Assembly: GCF_031453975.1 (NCBI RefSeq)
Contig: NZ_JAVDPW010000002.1
Coordinates: 124,001 to 188,000 of the forward strand
Direction: 5' to 3'
Length of the DNA stretch: 64,000 nucleotides
From: Inquilinus ginsengisoli_A
GTDB lineage: Bacteria > Pseudomonadota > Alphaproteobacteria > DSM-16000 > Inquilinaceae
Of the stretch, positions 15,916 to 24,192 are shown piece after piece (within the stretch, counting starts at the first letter, position 1; each line of letters begins with the position of its first letter). The translations under genes were made by a program, and so were the position numbers. A model generated the notes under the pieces. It had not been told where the DNA came from. It was given only the letters and a program-made list of their open reading frames with translations, and ran no database searches.

Positions 15916-17127
15916 ATGTCGATCCAGCCCACCCTGAGACCGCTGACGATCTTCGATGCCGTGGTCCGCGCCGGTTCGGCCGGCGGGGCGGCGCAGGAGA
16001 CCGGCCTGTCGCAGCCCGCCGTGACCCATGCCCTGCACAGACTGGAGGACGTGGTCGGCGTCCGCCTGCTCGACCGCGGTCCCGGCGGCAGCCAGCCGAC
16101 CCGCGCCGGCCGGTTGCTGCACCGGCGGGTGGAACGGATGCTGCGGCGGATCGAGCTCGGCGTGCAGGAGCTGGGCGCCGAGACGGCGCGGTCCTATGCC
16201 CGGCTGGTCTCGCGCAACCTCTCGACGCCGCAGGTGCGCGCCCATCTCGCCATCGTCCGCCGCGGGTCGTTCCGGGCGGCGGCCCAGGATCTGGGCCTGG
16301 CCGAGCCGAGCCTGCACCGCGCGGCGCGCGACCTGGAGAAGACGGTGGGGACACCGCTGTATCGCCGCACGCCGCAGGGGTTTTCGGCCACGCCGGCCGG
16401 CGCCCTGTTCGCCGGCCGCCTTCGCCTGGCGCTGTACGAGATCGACCAGGCGCTGGACGAGCTGGAGGCCGAGCGCGACGCCACCGGCGGCCGGGTGTCG
16501 GCCGGCTGCCTGCCGCTGATACCCAAGCCCGTCCTGGCCCGCACCGTCGCCCTGCTGTTGCGCGACTATCCCGCGGTGCGGGTGGAGCTCGATGAGGCCC
16601 CGCACGAGACGCTGGTGGCCAGGCTACGCGGCGGGGAGCTGGACATTCTGGTTGGCGCCCTGCGCGACCCGCGCCTGGGCGACGACGTGGTGGAACGGCC
16701 CCTGTTCGCCGATCCGCATGTGGTCGCTGCCCGCGCTGGGCACCCGCTCGCGAAGGAAACCGTGCTGAGCGAGGCCGACCTGGCCCGCTTTCCCTGGGTG
16801 GCGCCCGCCCGCGACACGCCCCGCCGGGCCTTCGTCGAGGAGCTGTTCGCGCGCCTGCCCGTGCGGCCGCGGATCGTGGCCGAAACCAGTTCCCTGACGA
16901 TGATGACCGCGATCCTGGCAGAGAGCGACTGCCTGACCCTGCTAGCGCACTCGCAGGCCCGCCACGAGGTCAAGGGCGCCGTCCTGGTGATGCTGCCGAT
17001 CCGCCTCGGGTCGCCGCAGCGGATGGTCGGAACCACCATCCGGTCAGGCTGGCTGCCGACCCGGGTACAGCGCCGCTTCCTGACCCTGCTGCGCCAGGAA
17101 TGCCGTCGCGTGGCAGAGGGGCCCTGA
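15916..17127 (+). CDS. LysR-family regulator with two tandem DNA-binding domains
   Basis: The 403-residue protein is about 100 residues longer than usual LysR regulators because it carries two winged-helix domains. The first is at about residues 9-66 (LTIFDAVVRAGSAGGAAQET, then GLSQPAVTHALHRLED). The second is at about 95-155 (SFRAAAQDLGLAEPSLHRAA, then RDLEKTVGTPLYRR). A normal effector-binding domain follows from about 185 (LARTVALLLRDYPAVRVELD). It is transcribed away from the decayed amidohydrolase/decarboxylase/RraA cluster, its likely former target. The importer at 17294 follows on the same strand. The start ATG 15916 gives the full first HTH. Confidence 0.9.
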   Translation: MSIQPTLRPLTIFDAVVRAGSAGGAAQETGLSQPAVTHALHRLEDVVGVRLLDRGPGGSQPTRAGRLLHRRVERMLRRIELGVQELGAETARSYARLVSRNLSTPQVRAHLAIVRRGSFRAAAQDLGLAEPSLHRAARDLEKTVGTPLYRRTPQGFSATPAGALFAGRLRLALYEIDQALDELEAERDATGGRVSAGCLPLIPKPVLARTVALLLRDYPAVRVELDEAPHETLVARLRGGELDILVGALRDPRLGDDVVERPLFADPHVVAARAGHPLAKETVLSEADLARFPWVAPARDTPRRAFVEELFARLPVRPRIVAETSSLTMMTAILAESDCLTLLAHSQARHEVKGAVLVMLPIRLGSPQRMVGTTIRSGWLPTRVQRRFLTLLRQECRRVAEGP

Positions 17128-17293
17128 GCCCCACGAGCCGTCGGGGCAAGGCGTCGGGCTCGGCGTCATCAAGCGCGCTGGAACAGCCGGCGCGATCCGC
17201 GTCGGGAATTCGAGTCTTCCGCCCTGTCATCAACCCTTCATCAACGACCTGTAGATCTCCCGTCTCCATCACCGGGCAGAGGCGGATCGACGG

Positions 17294-18235
17294 GTGTTGC
17301 GTTTCCTGGCCGTGCGCGCGGCACGGGCTGTTCTGACGTTGTTTCTATGCGTCTCCGGCGTCTTCCTGGCCTTGCGGCTGGCCGGCGATCCGGCCGACAT
17401 CATGCTGTCGATCGACACGCCGCCGGATGTCCGCGCCTATTACCGCGAGCTGTGGGGCCTCGACCGGCCGCTGGTCGAGCAATACGGGCTGTATCTCGCC
17501 AGCGCGGCGCGGGGCGATTTCGGGATCTCCTTCGCCGATGACCGCTCGGCCTTCACCGCCGTGGTCGACGCCCTGCCGAAGACGGCGCTGCTGGGCCTGT
17601 CGGCCCTGATCCTGGCGCTGCTGGTGGGGCTGCCGCTCGGCATCGTCGCGGCGCTGAAACACAACAGCGCGGTAGACCGCATCGCCATGGCATCCGCCGT
17701 GTTCGGCTACGCCATCCCGATCTTCTTCCTGGGCATCCTGCTGATCCTGCTGTTCGCGCTGAAGCTGCGCGTCCTGCCCTCGGCCGGCTCCGAGACGCCG
17801 CTGCACCTGCTGCTGCCGATGGTGACCCTCGGCCTGCCGCTGGCCGGGCGGCTGGCCCGCTTCGCCCGCACCTCGACGCTGGAGGTCCTGGGCAAGCCCT
17901 TCATCCGGGCGGCGAAGGGGCGCGGTGTGCGGCCGTTCGGCCTGGTCGTCCGTCATGCGCTGCCGAACGCGGCGGTGCCGCTGCTCATGTTCCTCGGCAT
18001 CGAGATCGGCGGCATCCTGGCCGGCGGCGCGGTGACCGAGACGATCTTCGCCTGGCCCGGGCTCGGCCGGCTTCTGGTCGATGCGGTGGCGACGCGCGAC
18101 CTGCCGGTGGTGCAGGCCTGCATCCTGACCATCACCCTGATCATGGTCTCCGCCAACCTGCTGGTTGATGTGGTCCACATCCTGATCGACCCGCGCCTCG
18201 GCGGCTTCCGGTCGGCCCGCGGAGCCGCGGCATGA
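17294..18235 (+). CDS. Peptide/nickel-type ABC permease, DppB-like
   Basis: The 313-residue permease has six membrane segments, the DppB-type periplasmic region with FGISFADD, and the cytoplasmic loop with GKPFIRAAKGRGVRPFGLVV. It starts at GTG 17294 (TTG 17297 is an alternative). It overlaps the next permease by 4 bases (ATGA). Its product forms the channel with the DppC-like protein of 18232-19104; the binding protein is 19938-21503 and the two ATPases are probably those at 23212-25286 on the other strand. Confidence 0.93.
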   Translation: MLRFLAVRAARAVLTLFLCVSGVFLALRLAGDPADIMLSIDTPPDVRAYYRELWGLDRPLVEQYGLYLASAARGDFGISFADDRSAFTAVVDALPKTALLGLSALILALLVGLPLGIVAALKHNSAVDRIAMASAVFGYAIPIFFLGILLILLFALKLRVLPSAGSETPLHLLLPMVTLGLPLAGRLARFARTSTLEVLGKPFIRAAKGRGVRPFGLVVRHALPNAAVPLLMFLGIEIGGILAGGAVTETIFAWPGLGRLLVDAVATRDLPVVQACILTITLIMVSANLLVDVVHILIDPRLGGFRSARGAAA

Positions 18236-19104
18236 CCGCGAGCATCGACCCCGCGGTGCCGCAGCGGCGTGCTGGCCTCGCCATGTCGCCGGTGATCATG
18301 GCCTCGGCCGGCTTCCTTGTGCTGATGATCCTGGTCGCGGTCTTCGCCGACCAGCTGGCGCCGCTGCACTACACCACCCAGAACCTCGTCGCGCGCTTCC
18401 GGCCGCCGCTGTCGGCCGATGGCGGCATGACCCATCTCCTCGGCACCGACCATCTCGGCCGGGACGTCTTCAGCCGGCTGATCTACGCCACCCGCAGCTC
18501 GATCCTGATCGCCGTCCTGGGCACGCTGATCGGGGCGGTGGTCGGCACCCTGCTGGGCTTCGTCGCGGCCCGGTTCCGCGGGCTGGCCGACCAGCTGATC
18601 ATGATGCTGGTCGACGCCCAGGCCGCCGTCCCTGCCCTGCTGCTCGCCCTCACCATGCTGGCCTTCTTCGGCAACAGCCTCGTGCTGTTCGTCATCCTGG
18701 TCAGCATCGACGGCTGGGACCGCTACACCCGCCTGGCGCGCGGCCTGGTCGTGTCGGAGCAGAAGAGCGACTACATCAATGCGGTCGAGGCGCTGGGGGC
18801 CCGGTCGGGCCGGGTGATCCTGCGCCATCTCCTGCCCAACATCGCCGCCTCGCTGGTGGTGCAGGCGACGCTGAACTTCCCCGGCACCATCCTGCTCGAG
18901 ACCTCGCTCTCCTTCCTCGGGCTCGGCGTGCAGCCCCCCGGCACCTCGCTCGGGCTGATGCTGGGCGAAGGGCGGCGCTATCTTCTGAACGCCTGGTGGA
19001 TCGCCGTCTTCCCCGGCATCGCCATCTTCCTCACCACCCTGGCCATCAGCCTGTTCGGCGACTGGCTGCGGGACCGGTTCGACCCCACCCTCGGCAGGAG
19101 GTGA
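18232..19104 (+). CDS. Peptide/nickel-type ABC permease, DppC-like
   Basis: This 290-residue partner permease has an N-terminal membrane anchor, the HLLGTDHLGRDVFSRLIY motif typical of DppC proteins, five further membrane segments and the loop DYINAVEALGARSGRVILRH. The start codon overlaps the stop of the DppB-like gene, and the next gene (GTG 19109) begins 4 bases after its stop with a GGAGGTGA ribosome site. The four genes from 17294 to 21503 form one operon. Confidence 0.93.
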   Translation: MTASIDPAVPQRRAGLAMSPVIMASAGFLVLMILVAVFADQLAPLHYTTQNLVARFRPPLSADGGMTHLLGTDHLGRDVFSRLIYATRSSILIAVLGTLIGAVVGTLLGFVAARFRGLADQLIMMLVDAQAAVPALLLALTMLAFFGNSLVLFVILVSIDGWDRYTRLARGLVVSEQKSDYINAVEALGARSGRVILRHLLPNIAASLVVQATLNFPGTILLETSLSFLGLGVQPPGTSLGLMLGEGRRYLLNAWWIAVFPGIAIFLTTLAISLFGDWLRDRFDPTLGRR

Positions 19105-19108
19105 CGCC

Positions 19109-19876
19109 GTGATTTTCTCATGGTCGCCGGCCCGCGACCGGCCCCTCGCCATCGCCCATCGCGGCGGCGCCCTGCTGGCGCCGGAGAACACCGCGCAGGC
19201 GTTCCGCGCCGCCGCCGCGGCCGGCGCCGATGCGGTCGAGACCGATCTCCGCCTGACGCGGGACGGCGCCCTGGTCTGCGTCCACGACGCCGACCTGCGG
19301 CGCCTGTGCGGCGATCCCCGGACCGTCGCCGGGCTCGACCTGGCGACGCTGCGCCGGCTGCTGCCGGGGGTGATGACGCTGGCGGAAGCGATCGCCGCCT
19401 CCGACCCGCTCGGCCTGCTGCTCGACGTCAAGCTGCCGGACCCGGCCGTCCTGCCGCCGATCCTGGGCACCGTGGCGGCGGCCGGCGCCGGGGCGCGGGT
19501 GCTGCTCGGCCTGCGCGATCTCGGCCTGGTGACCGCGGCCCGGGCCCTGGCGCCCGACATCGCCATCCTCGCCTTCGCTGCCGATCCCGACTCCGCGCCC
19601 GCCGCCCGCACCGCCGGCGCGGACTGGTTCCGGCTGTGGCAGGGGGCCGCCACCGTCGAGCGGTCCGCCGGCGTGCGCGCCCAGGGCCTGCGCCTCACCA
19701 TCATGGTCGGCCAGCCGCGCGCCGAGCCGCTGCCCGAGTATCCCCCCTTCCCCGTCGGCGTCGTCGACCGCGACGGGCTGGACCGGCTGCGGATCCTCGC
19801 GCCCGACGCGATCCTGCTCGACGACCCCCGCCTTCTCGCCCGCGGGGCCGAGCCGCCCGCCGCACCGCCGCCCTGA
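19109..19876 (+). CDS. Glycerophosphodiester phosphodiesterase-family protein
   Basis: The 255-residue protein has the GDPD TIM-barrel motifs: H17-R18 in IAHRGG, E28-N29, the metal pair E44/D46 in VETDLRLT and H59-D60 in CVHDADLRRL. A later metal ligand usually seen as ExK appears here as DVK (LLLDVKLPD). There is no signal peptide, so it acts in the cytoplasm. Such enzymes split glycerophosphodiesters into sn-glycerol-3-phosphate and an alcohol. It is sandwiched between transporter permeases and the binding protein, so the imported solute is probably a phosphodiester. GTG start with a near-perfect ribosome site. Confidence 0.9.
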   Translation: MIFSWSPARDRPLAIAHRGGALLAPENTAQAFRAAAAAGADAVETDLRLTRDGALVCVHDADLRRLCGDPRTVAGLDLATLRRLLPGVMTLAEAIAASDPLGLLLDVKLPDPAVLPPILGTVAAAGAGARVLLGLRDLGLVTAARALAPDIAILAFAADPDSAPAARTAGADWFRLWQGAATVERSAGVRAQGLRLTIMVGQPRAEPLPEYPPFPVGVVDRDGLDRLRILAPDAILLDDPRLLARGAEPPAAPPP

Positions 19877-19937
19877 GGCGGATCGTTCCCGCTTTCTTGC
19901 CTGGACCTGTCCGGGTCGATCTTGAAGGAGACCAGAG

Positions 19938-21503
19938 TTGATCACGATCTCCCGCCGTCGCGTCCTGGAAGGAGCGGCCGCCATGCCCTTCCTGATCGGC
20001 GCAGCCTCGTCCGGCTTCGCCGCCGCTGGCACCCGCCCGAACTTCACGGTCGCCGTGGCCGACCTGCCGCCGACGCTGGAGCCGGCGCGCGAGCTGTCGA
20101 ATGTCGGCACGCGCGTCACCTATTCGATCTTCGACACGCTGATCCGCCGCGACTTCCTGGGCGCGCCCGACGGCGGCGGCGCGGCCCTCAAGCCGCATCT
20201 CGCCACGAAATGGGAGCGGGTGTCGCCGTCCGAGCTGATCGTGACCCTGCGGCAGGGCGTGAAGTTCCACAATGGCGACGAGCTGACCTCGGACGACGTC
20301 GCCTACACCTTCCGCGACGGCCGGATGTGGGGCGAGAAGGCCCAGATCCCCGGCGGCCGGCCGTATTTCGGCATCCTCGCCGGGGTGGAGCCGATCGACC
20401 GCTACACCGTGCGGTTCCGCACCAAGGCGCCCGACGTGCTGCTGGAGCAGCGCCTGGCCTCCTGGTGCGCCTGGATCGTCAACAAGCGCGCTTATGAGGA
20501 GATGGGCTTCGATGCCTATTCCCGGAAGCCGGTGGCGACCGGCCCCTACAAGGTGGTGTCGCACAACGCCACCGACGCGACCGTGCTGGAGGCCTTCGAC
20601 GACTATTTCCTGGCCCGGCCCACCGCCGCGCGCGTGACCTTCAAGCGGGTGCCGGAGCTGGCGGCCCGCGTCGCCGGCCTGGTCGCCGGCGACTACGACC
20701 TGATCACCAACATCCCGCCCGACCAGATGAGCGTCGTCGGCGACTATCCGGACATCGACGTGCGGTCGGTGGTGCTGGCCAATGTCCATGTGCTGTGCTT
20801 CAACGAGAAGGACAAGGTGCTGTCGGACAAGCGCATCCGCCAGGCGCTGACCTGTTCGATCAACCGGCAGCAGCTGGTCGACGCCCTGTGGCAGGGCACG
20901 GCGGTGGTGCCGGCCAGCCACAACTTCCCGGAATACGGCCCGATGTATCTCGAAGGCCGCAAGCTGCCCTTCGACCCGGACCGGGCCAAGGCGCTGCTGG
21001 CCGAGGCCGGCTACAAGGGCGAGCCGATCGTCTACCGCACCCGGGCCAACTACTACACCAACGCGGTCGAGGCGGCGCAGATCCTGATCGAGCAGTGGAA
21101 GGCGGTCGGCATCAACGCCTCGCTGCAGGTGGTCGAGAACGACACCGGCATGCGCGGCCCCGACGCGCAGATCTTCAACTGGTCGAACTCGACCCGCCTG
21201 CCCGATCCGCTCGGCGCCCTGTGGATCGCCTGGGGGCCGGGCGGCGAGATCCAGGTGTCGGGCTTCTGGAACACCGCCGACGCCTTCAACAAGGCCGGCC
21301 GGGCGCTCGAGGCCGAGACCGATCCGGCCAAGCGCAAGGCGCTGTTCGGCGAGATGCTCGACATCTGGGAGGACGAGGCGCCAGCCACGATCCTGTACCA
21401 GCCGAGCGAGGCCTACGCGATCAAGAAGTCGATCGCCTGGCGGCCGACGACCTTCTACTTCATGGATCTGCGGCCGGACAATCTGTCGTTCGGCCAGGTG
21501 TGA
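19938..21503 (+). CDS. Family 5 extracellular solute-binding protein (DppA/OppA-like)
   Basis: The 521-residue protein has a twin-arginine-like leader (ISRRRVLEGAAAMPFLIGAA) and the family 5 binding-protein blocks (LEPARELSNVGTRVTYSIFD near residue 60; LRQGVKFHNGDELTSDDVAY). The start is TTG 19938, chosen because GAAGGAG lies 7 bases upstream and the leader begins there. It delivers its ligand to the DppB/DppC-like permeases encoded upstream. Family 5 proteins bind peptides but also nickel, opines and glycosides; with a GDPD gene inside the operon, a phosphodiester ligand is plausible. Confidence 0.92.
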   Translation: MITISRRRVLEGAAAMPFLIGAASSGFAAAGTRPNFTVAVADLPPTLEPARELSNVGTRVTYSIFDTLIRRDFLGAPDGGGAALKPHLATKWERVSPSELIVTLRQGVKFHNGDELTSDDVAYTFRDGRMWGEKAQIPGGRPYFGILAGVEPIDRYTVRFRTKAPDVLLEQRLASWCAWIVNKRAYEEMGFDAYSRKPVATGPYKVVSHNATDATVLEAFDDYFLARPTAARVTFKRVPELAARVAGLVAGDYDLITNIPPDQMSVVGDYPDIDVRSVVLANVHVLCFNEKDKVLSDKRIRQALTCSINRQQLVDALWQGTAVVPASHNFPEYGPMYLEGRKLPFDPDRAKALLAEAGYKGEPIVYRTRANYYTNAVEAAQILIEQWKAVGINASLQVVENDTGMRGPDAQIFNWSNSTRLPDPLGALWIAWGPGGEIQVSGFWNTADAFNKAGRALEAETDPAKRKALFGEMLDIWEDEAPATILYQPSEAYAIKKSIAWRPTTFYFMDLRPDNLSFGQV

Positions 21504-21515
21504 CATCAAGGAGCC

Positions 21516-21538
21516 GATGAAGGAGCAACTCCTTCATC
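21516..21538. terminator. Hairpin terminator after the binding-protein gene
   Basis: GATGAAGGAG (21516-21525) and CTCCTTCATC (21529-21538) form a perfect 10-bp stem with a CAA loop, 13 bases after the stop of the binding-protein gene, followed by a CT-rich tract ending in TTTT (21547-21550). This fits a Rho-independent terminator for the 17.3-21.5 kb operon. Confidence 0.7.
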
Positions 21539-21553
21539 GCTCTCTCTTTTCCC

Positions 21554-21630
21554 ATCGTCATTCCCGCGAAAGCGGGAATCTCTGTCCGGTCATAGTGCAG
21601 CGAGATCCCCGCTTTCGCGGGGATGACGAT
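21554..21630. repeat. Long palindromic intergenic repeat
   Basis: Two hairpins, ATTCCCGC-GAAA-GCGGGAAT (21560-21579) and ATCCCCGC-TTTC-GCGGGGAT (21605-21624), are inverted copies of each other; with flanks they pair as a stem of about 28 bp with only two wobble mismatches. This kind of element (CGTCATTCCCGCGAAAGCGG) is dispersed in many proteobacterial genomes as a REP-like repeat in non-coding DNA. It sits between convergent genes. Confidence 0.7.
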
Positions 21631-21658
21631 ACCTTCAAAGGCGCGGGGCCGTGGCACT

Positions 21659-21691
21659 GGTTGCGGATTGGCGTGAGTCCAATCCGCAACC
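21659..21691. terminator. Hairpin between convergent genes, likely terminator of the minus-strand operon
   Basis: GGTTGCGGATTGG (21659-21671) and CCAATCCGCAACC (21679-21691) form a perfect 13-bp stem with a 7-base loop. It lies 13 bases beyond the stop of the phosphodiesterase gene on the minus strand. There is no T-run, so it may need Rho or may serve to stabilise the RNA end. Confidence 0.5.
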
Positions 21692-21703
21692 GTCTGCCCG
21701 CTC

Positions 21704-23167
21704 TTATTCGCCGCCCAGGATGAAGCGGCGGCCATCCTGCTCCACGACATCGACGGTCTGACGGAACCCGCCCGCGCCGGCCTCGTGCCGGAGGATCCGG
21801 GGCGCTTCCCGCGCCGGCCGGGTCAGGTCGCGGCCCTGCATGGTGCCGGCCGGGTCCACCCCGAGCAGGCCGAGCACGGTCGGCGCGATGTCGATGATCC
21901 CGGCAGGTGCTGCGGACTGCCCGCCTTCCCCGGCCTCGGACCCTACGATGAGCACGGTGTTGAGCTCGTGCCGGTTGATGCCGCCATGCATGCCGCCGCC
22001 CAGCGGCACGTCGCCCGGCGTCATGATCCCCTGCCCCGGCAGGCCGTAGGCGTCGACCGACAGGTCCGAGCGCAGGATGAACATCAGCTCCGGCTGGCGG
22101 TCATGGCCGTTGCCCAGCAGGGACAGCGACAGGGTGCCCGCGATCCCGCCTTCGATCCCGTTGCCGCCGCGCGAGAAGACATGGCCGACCGTGGGCTGGT
22201 CCATCAGCCATGCGGCGATGCGGTCGATGGCGGCACGATCGCCGCGGAGCCCGCGGATCTCGCCGCTGCGGCCGCCAGTGGCGACGAAGGCGGCGTCGCC
22301 CAGCTGGTCCTTGAGGCCGATGTCGAAGCCGACCCGGCGGGCCTCCTCGAACAGCGGGTGGATCGCGCTGGTCGTGATCTGGCCATGGTCGGAGGCGGCG
22401 ATGACGGCGATGCGCCCGGCATCGGGCTGGGCGTCGACCCAGTCGAGGATGGCGCCGAAGGCGGCATCCGCCTCGCGCAGCCCGGCCTTCGCCTCGGGGG
22501 AGCCGAGGCCCTTGTAGTGGTAGGTGGTGTCGGGTTCGTTGAACCAGACCAGCGCCACGTCGGGTCTCAGCACCGGCAGCACATGCTCCGCCATCACCCG
22601 GCCGGCGTAACGCAGCTCGTCGAGGCGCGGCAGGCCGCGCCCCGGCAGCGGCCCGAGGCGCTGCACCACCTCGGCCACCGCCTCCGGCGTCTGGGTGCTC
22701 TCGGCCCCGGAGATCGAGAAGGTCCAGTGCCCGTTGCGGCGGGCGCGCGGATTGATGAAGTAGGACGAGCCGGCCGATCCGGTGTGCACCACCGCCAGCC
22801 GACGCCCGGCCCGGGCCAGGCGGTCGCCGAAGGTGTCGACATCGACCAGCCGGCCGTCGTGATGGGCGTCGACGCGCCGGATCAGCTCGCCGCTGCCGGT
22901 GTCGAACACCCGCTCCGGCAGGGCGGCCGGATGATGGAAGGCGTTGCCGACGATGCCGTGCACCGTCGGCGGGGCGCCAGTCGCGATCGAGGTGGTGGCG
23001 ACGCGCGTCACCGACGGGAAGACGCTGCGCGCCTCGCGGAACCACGTGCCCCGGGCGGCGAGCCGCAGCAGGTTGGGAGTCAGGTCGGGAGTCACCATGT
23101 CGGGCCGTAGCCCGTCGAACACCGCCACGATCGCCTGGTCGGCGGTCGGCCTCTCGTCACGCGTCAT
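21704..23167 (-). CDS. Alkaline-phosphatase-superfamily phosphodiesterase (nucleotide pyrophosphatase-like)
   Basis: The 487-residue protein has the two-metal site of the type I phosphodiesterase/nucleotide pyrophosphatase family: D18 (AVFDGLRPD), candidate nucleophile T54 (FPSVTRVATT), D213 and H217 (EPDTTYHYK), D260-H261 (ASDHGQ) and H394 (GMHGG). There is no signal peptide. The start ATG 23167 is preferred over 23173 because GAGAG is better spaced. It ends the operon that begins with two Dpp-type ATPases, so it probably processes the imported ligand, like the GDPD protein encoded with the permeases. Confidence 0.9.
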   Translation of the reverse strand: MTRDERPTADQAIVAVFDGLRPDMVTPDLTPNLLRLAARGTWFREARSVFPSVTRVATTSIATGAPPTVHGIVGNAFHHPAALPERVFDTGSGELIRRVDAHHDGRLVDVDTFGDRLARAGRRLAVVHTGSAGSSYFINPRARRNGHWTFSISGAESTQTPEAVAEVVQRLGPLPGRGLPRLDELRYAGRVMAEHVLPVLRPDVALVWFNEPDTTYHYKGLGSPEAKAGLREADAAFGAILDWVDAQPDAGRIAVIAASDHGQITTSAIHPLFEEARRVGFDIGLKDQLGDAAFVATGGRSGEIRGLRGDRAAIDRIAAWLMDQPTVGHVFSRGGNGIEGGIAGTLSLSLLGNGHDRQPELMFILRSDLSVDAYGLPGQGIMTPGDVPLGGGMHGGINRHELNTVLIVGSEAGEGGQSAAPAGIIDIAPTVLGLLGVDPAGTMQGRDLTRPAREAPRILRHEAGAGGFRQTVDVVEQDGRRFILGGE

Positions 23168-23211
23168 GAGCATCACTCTCGCAAGAAACTGGGGCGCAGG
23201 AAAACCGGGTG

Positions 23212-24192
23212 TCAGGCGGCCGCGGCCCGGGCATCGGCCGGGACCAGGTGGCAGGCGACCAGCCTGCCGTCCGGCGCGGGGCGCAGGGCCGGCGCCTCCG
23301 CCCGGCATCGCGGCAGGGCGCGCGGGCAGCGGGGATGGAAGGCGCAGCCGGCCGGCCGGTCCACCGGGTTCGGCGGATCGCCGGCCAGGACGATGCGTTC
23401 GCGCCGGCGCGGCCCCGGCGTCGGCACGGCGGAGACCAGGGCCTCGGTGTAGGGATGGGCCGGCGCGTGGAACAGCTGGTCCGGCCGGCCCTGTTCGACG
23501 ATGCGGCCGAGATACATCACCGCGACCTCGTCGGCGATCTGGCGCACCACCTTGAGGTCGTGGCTGATGAACAGATAGGCCATGCCGAAGCGGCCCTGCA
23601 GGTCCTGCAGCAGGTTGATCACCTGGGCCGCCACCGACACGTCGAGCGCCGAGACCGGCTCGTCGCAGACCACCAGCTTCGGGTCGAGGATCAGCGCCCG
23701 CGCCAGGACGACGCGCTGGCGCTGGCCGCCCGACAGCTCGTGCGGGTAGCGGTGGAACAGGTCGCCGCGCAGGCCCACGGCCTCCAGCAGCGCCAGGGCG
23801 CGGTCCCGCCGCGCGGCGTCGCCGGCCTCCAGGCCATGGATCGCCAGCGGCTCGACCACCTGGTCGCCGACGGTCAGGCGCCGGTCCAGGGCGGCCATCG
23901 GGTCCTGGTAGACCATCTGCATCGACCGGCGCAGGGCGCGCCACCGGGCGTCGCGCACCGCGGTCACCGGCGCGCCGGCGAAGGCGATGCGGCCGGCGGT
24001 GGCGGGCAGCAGCCCCAGCACCAGCTTGGCCGTGGTCGACTTGCCGCAGCCGGATTCGCCGACGATGCCCAGGGTGCGGCCGGCCTCCAGCGTGAAGCTG
24101 ACACCGTCCACGGCGTGCAGCATGCGGCCGGCGCGATCCCCGGCCACCGGGTAGTGCTTGGCCAGCCGGTCGACCGACAGCAGCGCGGTCAT
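23212..24192 (-). CDS. Peptide-type ABC importer ATPase, DppF/OppF-like
   Basis: The 326-residue protein has Walker A GESGCGKS at 45-52, signature LSGGQRQR, Walker B LVVCDEPVSALD and the H-loop ISHDLKVV. Its C-terminal extension has the four-cysteine pattern of DppD/DppF proteins (GCAFHPRCPRALPRC ... VACH), which binds an iron-sulfur cluster in studied homologues. The start ATG 24192 overlaps the stop of the OppD-like partner (ATGA). Together they probably energise the permeases at 17294-19104, which have no ATPase genes next to them. Confidence 0.93.
   Translation of the reverse strand: MTALLSVDRLAKHYPVAGDRAGRMLHAVDGVSFTLEAGRTLGIVGESGCGKSTTAKLVLGLLPATAGRIAFAGAPVTAVRDARWRALRRSMQMVYQDPMAALDRRLTVGDQVVEPLAIHGLEAGDAARRDRALALLEAVGLRGDLFHRYPHELSGGQRQRVVLARALILDPKLVVCDEPVSALDVSVAAQVINLLQDLQGRFGMAYLFISHDLKVVRQIADEVAVMYLGRIVEQGRPDQLFHAPAHPYTEALVSAVPTPGPRRRERIVLAGDPPNPVDRPAGCAFHPRCPRALPRCRAEAPALRPAPDGRLVACHLVPADARAAAA

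Noticed and set aside
21554..21630. Possible CRISPR repeat
   Set aside because: There are only two copies, inverted to each other, without regular spacers or cas genes. It is a palindromic REP-like element.
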